Of a stretch of 6,018 nucleotides of DNA, positions 1 through 5,410 are shown in pieces. The DNA comes from Candidatus Woesearchaeota archaeon (lineage in GTDB: Archaea > Nanobdellota > Nanobdellia > Woesearchaeales > ARS49). The position numbers and the translations under genes were made by a program. The stretch lies in assembly GCA_003694525.1 (NCBI GenBank), contig RFLK01000088.1, positions 1 to 6,018 on the forward strand. Reading direction: 5' to 3'. Numbering within the stretch: the stretch's first letter is position 1; each line of letters opens with the position of its first letter. Under the pieces are notes generated by a model. That model was not told the DNA's origin. It worked only from the letters and a program-made list of their open reading frames with translations, and did not search any database.

Positions 1-360
1 ATCATACATTTCTCTACCAAAAACTTGATAATCTCCTTTGCCTTTATTTTTTACCTGATACATGGCAATATCGGCATCTCTGAATAAATCCTCTGCACGA
101 AGATAAGGAGAATTGGTAGTTTGATTATGACTTAAAACAATACCGATACTGCAACTGGTGCAAAATTCTTGATTATGGATATAGAAGGGTAAACTTATTT
201 CTGCTTGAATTTTTTCCGCAACTGCGATCGCATCTTCAACTTTAGTGATAGAATCGAGGAGAATCGCAAATTCATCTCCCCCTAACCTTGCCACCATATG
301 GGAAGAGGATAAACAACGGCGTAAACTATAGGCAATATCAAGAGCAAGTCGGGAAGCTAT
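1..360 (-). CDS. GGDEF (diguanylate cyclase) domain fragment, cyanobacterial type, partial at both ends
   Basis: Read on the minus strand from 360 to 1, the frame is open for 120 codons. It gives the C-terminal two thirds of a GGDEF domain: IASRLALDIAYSLRRC, then VARLGGDEFAILLDS (GGDEF at 268-282), then SIGIVLS, RAEDLFRDADIAMYQ and KGKGDYQVFGREMYD. GGDEF domains make cyclic di-GMP from two GTP. The active-site GGDEF is intact, but the usual inhibitory RxxD upstream of it reads SSSH, so product inhibition is probably absent. The ending in FGREMYD is typical of proteins where an EAL phosphodiesterase domain follows, which would lie beyond base 1. The HIP1 octamer and TTA-rich codon use point to a cyanobacterium. 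The first third of the domain is missing: after Ile (358-360) the minus frame reads C-F-V-F-V-Y and no longer resembles GGDEF. It is probably foreign to the rest of the window. Confidence 0.9.
   Translation of the reverse strand, partial: MASRLALDIAYSLRRCLSSSHMVARLGGDEFAILLDSITKVEDAIAVAEKIQAEISLPFYIHNQEFCTSCSIGIVLSHNQTTNSPYLRAEDLFRDADIAMYQVKNKGKGDYQVFGREMYD
224..231. repeat. HIP1 octamer GCGATCGC
   Basis: This is the palindromic HIP1 sequence, in the extended form TGCGATCGCA (223-232), which is strongly over-represented in many cyanobacterial genomes. Here it lies inside the GGDEF coding sequence, where it encodes part of D-A-I-A. Together with the protein similarity it supports a cyanobacterial source for the first 360 bases. 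One octamer alone is weak evidence. Confidence 0.6.
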
Positions 361-361
361 G
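343..361. other. Probable chimeric junction between bacterial and archaeal DNA
   Basis: Left of this point the minus strand encodes GGDEF up to I-A-S-R-L. Right of it the plus strand encodes an archaeal-type protein, beginning A-K-Y-K-N-V-E-V in the frame that ends at 1725. The plus frame is closed by stops at 310-312 and 322-324, so the archaeal gene cannot begin left of 325 in frame. The GGDEF homology stops at about 358-360. The exact breakpoint cannot be fixed, and a short shared sequence around AGCTATGC may span it. Both genes are interrupted mid-domain, which fits an assembly or library join better than an integration event. Confidence 0.7.
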
Positions 362-1725
362 CAAAATACAAAAACGTAGAAGTCACTGTCGGAGAAGGAG
401 AAGATAAAGAGACAAAAAAAGTGCGCGTTGCAACAGAGCAAGGAAGAAGAACTTATTCAATAAGAAGAAAAGAATACCTGGGAACAGTAACAAACAAATT
501 CTACACAAAAGAAGATCTCAAAGAATTAGACCCCAAAGAGCGCAAAGCAATCCTCAAAAATGCAGGATTGAGCGAGGAGGATCTTGAGAAGGCGCCAAAA
601 ACATTAAAGCTACCAGCACAGACAGAGCTGCGCGACTCAAATGAAAACGTTGTTCTAACTTACAAAAGAGACACTGACGGAAAACTCAAATACTTTGACA
701 GCTCAGGAAAAGAAGTAAAAAATCCTGATGAAGCAATAAGAAAAGCATGCAAGAAAGACAGAGAATGCTTTGGACAGCTAAACAGCGAGCTTGGAAGCGG
801 AATACTCAAAACAGGGCCCGGATTTTTCGCAGCAATAAAAGATGTTTACGGATTTGCAGGAACAGTAGGACTTGCGCTCAGAGCGTACAACCAATACTCA
901 GGACTCATTGCCCTAACAAACCTTGCCTGGGGGGACTGGGCTGCAAATAACAGAGAAAGACTTGTTCAAAGCTTCTGCCTTGCAGCAGGAATACAAAACT
1001 GCCTTGTATCATCCATATGCGGACAGATACACGAGATAACCCCAAACAATGTTCTTGCAGGAAGAGGACCTACAGGGCAATACGTGTCCTCTGCTGTCAT
1101 AAACGCAGAGAGAACCCAACCAGTAATACTTGAAGGAGTCAGCAGGCAACAGCTGATAGACATATTCGGAAACCAAACGGTCATAAATGGAGTGCTCTAT
1201 GATATATCCAACCCGAACTTTGACCCATCAATTCTCGGAAAATTGAACCTGAGATTGTACCACGTACAATACAGCATAACAAACAACGCGCAAGAGCAGA
1301 GAGACTTGAGATGGAACATAGAGTTCAGAAGGACAAGACCAGAGAAGAGAGAAACAACACTTCCTGCAAGCCTTGAAGAAGTTGAAAACTACCCCGCGTG
1401 GGCCAGAACAATAAGCACCGCCTACGGCGAGCCGTACAACTCAGCAAAATGGTTCAGACCAGATGAGACCCTTGAATACGCGGACACAACAACAGACAAC
1501 ATATACAAATGGAGCACAAACGAGTGGGATACTGCCTGCCTGATTTTCCACCCGGGACTTCCATCAGGGGGCGCTGCAATAGGCGGTCTTGCAAAGCAAT
1601 TGTGCGTTCCAATAACAGAATACGTCGGAGGCCCTGAGAGGATAGATCAGGCAATTCCCGCAAGACAGAGCAATGCTGCAAGACAGCAAGCAAGTGTTGC
1701 AAGCCCTCCTGGACAATTAGTGTAA
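361..1725 (+). CDS. Unrecognised cysteine-containing, probably exported archaeal protein, 5'-truncated
   Basis: I do not recognise the family with certainty. The frame is open from the junction to TAA at 1723-1725, about 454 residues. The GTG at 421 is the only conventional start codon in this stretch, but it sits inside a lysine- and valine-rich beta-type segment (KNVEVTVGEG before it, VRVATEQG after it) and has no Shine-Dalgarno at a useful distance (GGAG at 397-400 is 20 bases away). The true N-terminus was probably lost at the join. Counting from 421: a charged helical part (28-62); a region with C110 and C116; a mildly hydrophobic stretch (144-170); a cysteine cluster C186, C194, C200; a beta-rich part (270-305) that could be an Ig-like domain; C373 and C395; and a low-complexity Ala/Gln/Ser tail (410-434). 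Seven cysteines and no catalytic motif suggest a disulfide-stabilised surface protein. It resembles, from memory only, recurrent large surface proteins of DPANN archaea. Confidence 0.75.
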   Translation, partial: AKYKNVEVTVGEGEDKETKKVRVATEQGRRTYSIRRKEYLGTVTNKFYTKEDLKELDPKERKAILKNAGLSEEDLEKAPKTLKLPAQTELRDSNENVVLTYKRDTDGKLKYFDSSGKEVKNPDEAIRKACKKDRECFGQLNSELGSGILKTGPGFFAAIKDVYGFAGTVGLALRAYNQYSGLIALTNLAWGDWAANNRERLVQSFCLAAGIQNCLVSSICGQIHEITPNNVLAGRGPTGQYVSSAVINAERTQPVILEGVSRQQLIDIFGNQTVINGVLYDISNPNFDPSILGKLNLRLYHVQYSITNNAQEQRDLRWNIEFRRTRPEKRETTLPASLEEVENYPAWARTISTAYGEPYNSAKWFRPDETLEYADTTTDNIYKWSTNEWDTACLIFHPGLPSGGAAIGGLAKQLCVPITEYVGGPERIDQAIPARQSNAARQQASVASPPGQLV

Positions 1726-1728
1726 ACA

Positions 1729-1740
1729 TTTAAAATATAA
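1729..1740 (+). promoter_or_regulatory. Putative archaeal TATA box (box A) for the membrane-protein gene
   Basis: TTTAAAATATAA lies just after the stop of the preceding gene and about 31-42 bases before the ATG at 1771. Archaeal TATA boxes are usually centred some 26 bases before the transcription start, which would place the start within about ten bases of the ATG. No Shine-Dalgarno is visible before that ATG (the leader reads CCTGCAAGAAAA), so a leaderless or very short-leader mRNA is a coherent reading. The region is AT-rich anyway, so a chance match is possible. Confidence 0.4.
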
Positions 1741-1770
1741 TAAAAAAATTGAAATTAACCTGCAAGAAAA

Positions 1771-2664
1771 ATGAAAAGAATAGGAACCCCAAGAGTAATA
1801 GGCATAATCTTAGTATTGATAGCAACACTATCATACCTGACAAACAAGAGAGGCTCGACAGCCTTGGGGCTTGCAGGCATACTGCTGATTCTCTGGCCCC
1901 AAAAAACAGCCACTCAAGAGCTTGAAAGGTTTACAAAAAGCTTCTCCAAAATGAAAGAAGCAATAACTGCCTCATTATACGATTCTCTTTTCTGGGCGTT
2001 TATGCTCTCTGCAGGCTATTTTTACCTTTGGAGGCTGAAAGTGAAAACTGCAATCCTGCAGGCAAGCACGGACCTTACAAGAGAAGCATTCCTAAAACCG
2101 GATGTTGTCGCTCAAAATGCAGTGCAATTGAAAAGCCTTGTATGGTTTTTTGCAATAAGCCTGAGCCTTCTTGCAATATCAATATTTGCAGCGTACACCC
2201 TCTCAAGAACCCTCATATGGGCAACAATTGCGGGAAAAAAATTGACAAAAAAAAGGTTTATCGAATGGGCAAAGCTTAACGCGATATGGTGGCTCTTGTG
2301 GGCTGCGCCATTACTGTTTGTGACTTTTGTCACAACCAAATCAAGCCAGGCAAGACCCCTTCTTGCGATAGCTTCAATGCTCTTTATATATTTTACATTG
2401 CACCTTCACGCGCAGTTTGCAAAGATAGAGAAAATAGGAAAAAGCATAACAAGAGGAGTAGGATTTGCGATATCGAAAATACCTCAACTAATACTGCCAG
2501 CCTCTTTTTCATTCATAGCATACATAGTAGCATACCAGGCGCTCACTCTAACCCAATACCTGCCACAAAACACCTGGCCGGTATTCAATCTAATATTTGC
2601 AGCATTATACCTCAACTGGCTCAGAACATACCTCTACCCGATAATCTCATCTTTTAAGGAATAA
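1771..2664 (+). CDS. Polytopic membrane protein, about 8 TM segments, function unknown
   Basis: This 297-residue protein starts at ATG 1771 and ends at TAA 2662-2664. Hydrophobic segments lie at about residues 8-23, 29-43, 69-87, 121-142, 171-188, 195-214, 236-257 and 267-290. The loops are lysine- and arginine-rich (for example GKKLTKKRF at 155-163 and KIEKIGKSITRG at 218-229), and there are no cysteines. A short amphipathic loop (48-66, QELERFTKSFSKMKEA) separates the first TM pair from the rest. I see no transporter, enzyme or channel signature. The general plan, with long TM segments and charged amphipathic linkers, recalls uncharacterised archaeal membrane families such as DUF4013-like proteins, but that is only a resemblance. 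It follows the preceding gene by 45 bases on the same strand with its own TATA-like box, and is convergent with the next gene. It could help anchor or assemble the neighbouring surface proteins, but only proximity suggests this. Confidence 0.85.
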   Translation: MKRIGTPRVIGIILVLIATLSYLTNKRGSTALGLAGILLILWPQKTATQELERFTKSFSKMKEAITASLYDSLFWAFMLSAGYFYLWRLKVKTAILQASTDLTREAFLKPDVVAQNAVQLKSLVWFFAISLSLLAISIFAAYTLSRTLIWATIAGKKLTKKRFIEWAKLNAIWWLLWAAPLLFVTFVTTKSSQARPLLAIASMLFIYFTLHLHAQFAKIEKIGKSITRGVGFAISKIPQLILPASFSFIAYIVAYQALTLTQYLPQNTWPVFNLIFAALYLNWLRTYLYPIISSFKE

Positions 2665-2725
2665 TCTGTAACGCGATAATTCAATATGGCATTATAAATC
2701 TAAATGAATTAAACACTTCATTAAA
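2665..2725. other. Convergent intergenic region, weak hairpin only
   Basis: These 61 AT-rich bases separate the ends of two convergent genes. A 6-bp inverted repeat (AATGAA at 2703-2708, TTCATT at 2717-2722, 8-base loop) is present but almost all A-U, with no clear T-run on the plus strand. On the minus strand the sequence past the stop is moderately T-rich, which fits archaeal termination at loosely T-rich DNA. Both transcripts presumably end here, but no strong terminator can be named. A TATA-like TTATAAAT occurs at 2692-2699 with no convincing gene behind it. Confidence 0.3.
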
Positions 2726-5410
2726 TCAAGGATGAGCATTGACTGGACTTGCAAAATTCTGAATGCCTTCCAATATTGCCTGCTCATTCACAAGATAGAA
2801 CGGATCGTACGGAGGACCTTCCCTGCAGGAATCAGTGCACCTTTGAGTAACATTATTCATAACAGAATTGCGAGTAGGCCTTATGTAAGATGCGCAATCC
2901 TTGCCGCAAACACCACCACAACCATCATAAAAGCCAATAGTGCCTCCAGCCTGCAACAAAGACCCCCACTCTTTTTGAGCAGCTGCCCTGTTTGCCTTGC
3001 AATTAGGACTATTTCTAACAGTTATGAGAGAAAACTCGTCAACCCTGCGAGAAGGAATAACTTTGGGCTCAATCTCAAAATACCACTCAAACGATAACTT
3101 TCCTATCGCGCGCCCCATAAGTTGCAGAAGAGCCCTTCCAGGATGAGGCTCTGAGGGCAAACTCAACATACAAGGACTGGTTACAGGGTCAAGTCCGCAA
3201 TCAGACTGGAACTTCTCCTTGGCCGACAAGAAAACAACAACATCACGGTCAGGACAATTAGTTGCAAACTTTTGCAATTGCTTCAAATCAGGATACGCGC
3301 CCCTGCTAGGATGGATCGGATCCTTGGAATAATTAACCCCGCCAGAGCTTACAACCCAAATGTTAAACGCAGACTTCTCCTGCTTGAAAGGCGCCCTTGA
3401 GAACAAACCTTCGTAAATAGTACCAGATGCATTACCTCCATAATCGAGAAGGGAAGATATTGTCCTGTTAAGCTCAAGCTCGCTCTCAAAACCATCAGCT
3501 ATGAAAAGCAGATCAACCTTATCTTCAGGATCGCCCTGATAGAGCACCGGCGAGCAAGACTCATTGGCTCCTATGAGCAGCGCATCGCAAGGGTAAGTCA
3601 CCTTTGGCTGAACGAGCTCAACCTGAGCAGAGTTGATTCCATAAGAGATGTCAACGCTAACAAAAGCAGATGCGATAAGAGAAGCCAAAAAGCCTATCAA
3701 AAAGCCCACAATATATCCGGCAGGGCCCGCAACTGCACCTATCTGAGCAAAAGTCAGCCCTGTTGCAACTCCTGACCCTAACGCAACACTGCTTGTTGCA
3801 GCAGCACCCAAAGGTGTTCCGCCAGCCCCGCTAAAGAGCCTGTTAATTTGAGTTTGAAGCGCTACTATAACCTCATTGAAATTGTCCCTGAACGCAACCT
3901 CTCCAGGGCATTTTGTGTCCTTTGGAACACAACCAAGATCAGTAGTATCAATGCACAATTTTTGAGCAGCAAGCTTTGCCATAATGCCCTTCTTTATCTT
4001 CTTCTTGCCCCCGAAAGTGCTCTTGACCTTAACACCAACAAAAGCATTAAGATTGCGCTTTAGAGGATCATTTTCAAAAAAATCATAAAAGGAAGGCCCG
4101 ATTTGCGAACAATTCAATCCAGGCCCTATCACATAATTGTTATTGAAACATTTCAAGCCCACGCTCTCAACAGCCTTGTAACAACCACCGTCGGTAATGC
4201 ACTCCTGGCCTTCAGGACACAGAGGAGTATCCTCGCTTGCACACTCAAAACCGGCAGGACAGCCACACAAACCGCAATTCTGCACGACAGTCTCGTCCTC
4301 AGCGCAGTAATCTGGAGATCTTGGAAGGCAGGTGTTTGGAGAATCACACTTGGGCCTGGGAGGCTCTGGAGGGCGCCAAATAGGACCTTTGTCTGCAGTC
4401 TCCTCGCAAGAGCCCTTGTTATCATTCAATGCAAGAAGCTGAGCACAAGAACAACCATCAGAATTAACCCGCGCACGCCAAGTCTCAGGGCACTTATCCC
4501 TGCCATTTGGAACGCCATCCAAATCCCAATCGGCAAAATTCACACCAGAAGTTGTTATCGGAACAACAAGGTTTACCTCGCGAACTCCCTGCTCTGAAGT
4601 TAACTGAACCTCTGCGGCCTTAAAGTCCTCTACAAAAAAAGCAACATTAGATCCTGCAATACCACTCACAACAAGAGGGTTTCCCAAAAATCCAAAACCA
4701 CCCTTATCGCCGACAGGACGGATCGGCGCTGAAAACTCTCCCCCGGTGCTGATTACGCGAACAGTTCCCGAGCGAATCGGATTCCCGTTTTGGCTTGAGA
4801 CAAAACCTGCAAACAAATTTGTAACTCCCTGAGTCTGATCTATCAAAGGCTCCATATTTGCGCGAATAGTCACAGCGCCTGCAACAGAGCCTTCAGAGCG
4901 AAGCTCGGCAATTCTCTCGCCAGGCTCTGCTGCAGTCAAGCGCAAAACTATGCGCGCCTCTCCGACTTTCTTGCCTTCTTGAATTATGTCAGTGAAAACC
5001 TGACGCTCTATTGCACCTTCAAGAAAAGAGAACTCTCCAAGCTGGCTTACAAAATTCTTGTTAAACCCTCTTATAGTCAAGCGATTGCCTATTGCATCAA
5101 CGTCAAGAGATGCAGAAGAGCCGAATATCTGGACCGCCCCGCCAGTAAACCCTGGATTGAACGCAAAACGCAAAGACACCTCGCCGAAATTGCCCGCAGG
5201 ACTCACTATGGAAAAGGACTGCTCAGCGCTTGAGATGGTCTGAGCGCCAAAACTTGCAGGAATTGTAGCATTTGCAATGCGAATATTAACGCTGATATTG
5301 CCAGTGAACGGCAAAAGGTCAGCCATAGAATCACTTGACAATAGCGCAACAGCCATAAAAGCCACAATCGCTATGAGCAAAATAAGCTTGCTAGGCTTGC
5401 GCGATCGCAT
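2726..5410 (-). CDS. Large exported mosaic protein with TSP3 loop and C-terminal degenerate peptidase M64-like domain
   Basis: Starting at ATG 5408-5410, the protein has 894 residues; the numbers below count from the GTG four codons upstream (5420-5422). A Sec signal peptide (RSRKPSK, then a hydrophobic core at 13-28, likely cleavage after SMA at 34) is followed by a beta-rich region (40-190) and an Ig- or carboxypeptidase-regulatory-like sandwich (200-290). Next come a thrombospondin type 3 calcium loop (298-312), a proline linker (349-357), a cysteine-rich part (339-440), a basic patch (GGKKKIKKG, 471-479) and a glycine-zipper hydrophobic segment (536-590). The C-terminal domain (634-890) matches the peptidase M64 pattern: KVDLLFIADGF, GLFSRAPFK, FNIWVVSS, CPDRDVVVFLS, RPTRNSVM and LVNEQAI. 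The HExxH position reads QLMGR (767-771), so zinc proteolysis is unlikely. Eight N-x-S/T sequons, five of them from residue 620 on, suit a glycosylated extracellular protein. It is translated with the gene upstream. Confidence 0.85.
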   Translation of the reverse strand: MRSRKPSKLILLIAIVAFMAVALLSSDSMADLLPFTGNISVNIRIANATIPASFGAQTISSAEQSFSIVSPAGNFGEVSLRFAFNPGFTGGAVQIFGSSASLDVDAIGNRLTIRGFNKNFVSQLGEFSFLEGAIERQVFTDIIQEGKKVGEARIVLRLTAAEPGERIAELRSEGSVAGAVTIRANMEPLIDQTQGVTNLFAGFVSSQNGNPIRSGTVRVISTGGEFSAPIRPVGDKGGFGFLGNPLVVSGIAGSNVAFFVEDFKAAEVQLTSEQGVREVNLVVPITTSGVNFADWDLDGVPNGRDKCPETWRARVNSDGCSCAQLLALNDNKGSCEETADKGPIWRPPEPPRPKCDSPNTCLPRSPDYCAEDETVVQNCGLCGCPAGFECASEDTPLCPEGQECITDGGCYKAVESVGLKCFNNNYVIGPGLNCSQIGPSFYDFFENDPLKRNLNAFVGVKVKSTFGGKKKIKKGIMAKLAAQKLCIDTTDLGCVPKDTKCPGEVAFRDNFNEVIVALQTQINRLFSGAGGTPLGAAATSSVALGSGVATGLTFAQIGAVAGPAGYIVGFLIGFLASLIASAFVSVDISYGINSAQVELVQPKVTYPCDALLIGANESCSPVLYQGDPEDKVDLLFIADGFESELELNRTISSLLDYGGNASGTIYEGLFSRAPFKQEKSAFNIWVVSSGGVNYSKDPIHPSRGAYPDLKQLQKFATNCPDRDVVVFLSAKEKFQSDCGLDPVTSPCMLSLPSEPHPGRALLQLMGRAIGKLSFEWYFEIEPKVIPSRRVDEFSLITVRNSPNCKANRAAAQKEWGSLLQAGGTIGFYDGCGGVCGKDCASYIRPTRNSVMNNVTQRCTDSCREGPPYDPFYLVNEQAILEGIQNFASPVNAHP

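Noticed and set aside
421..423. GTG as the real start of the first archaeal gene
   Set aside because: The same frame continues upstream with coding-like sequence to the junction and no ribosome site is placed correctly, so the gene is more likely truncated than started here.
2732..3097. 121-codon plus-strand frame behind a TATA-like box (TTATAAAT at 2692-2699)
   Set aside because: It lies wholly inside the 3' end of the large minus gene, and the translation shows no domain or signal. The box is likely chance in AT-rich DNA.
2726..3523. Active zinc peptidase M64
   Set aside because: The HExxH motif is absent; QLMGR occupies its place and no other HExxH appears in the domain.
4103..4597. 164-codon open frame on the plus strand
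   Set aside because: It runs antisense through the cysteine-rich, linker, TSP3 and beta-sandwich parts of the large minus gene, has no ribosome site, and its protein is rich in Arg/Thr/Ile with no domain pattern. It is a shadow of the real gene.
5401..5408. Second GCGATCGC (HIP1-like) octamer
   Set aside because: It falls at the start of the archaeal-type signal-peptide gene, encoding Arg-Ser-Arg, with no cyanobacterial protein similarity around it. It is taken as coincidence and not as evidence that the whole window is cyanobacterial.
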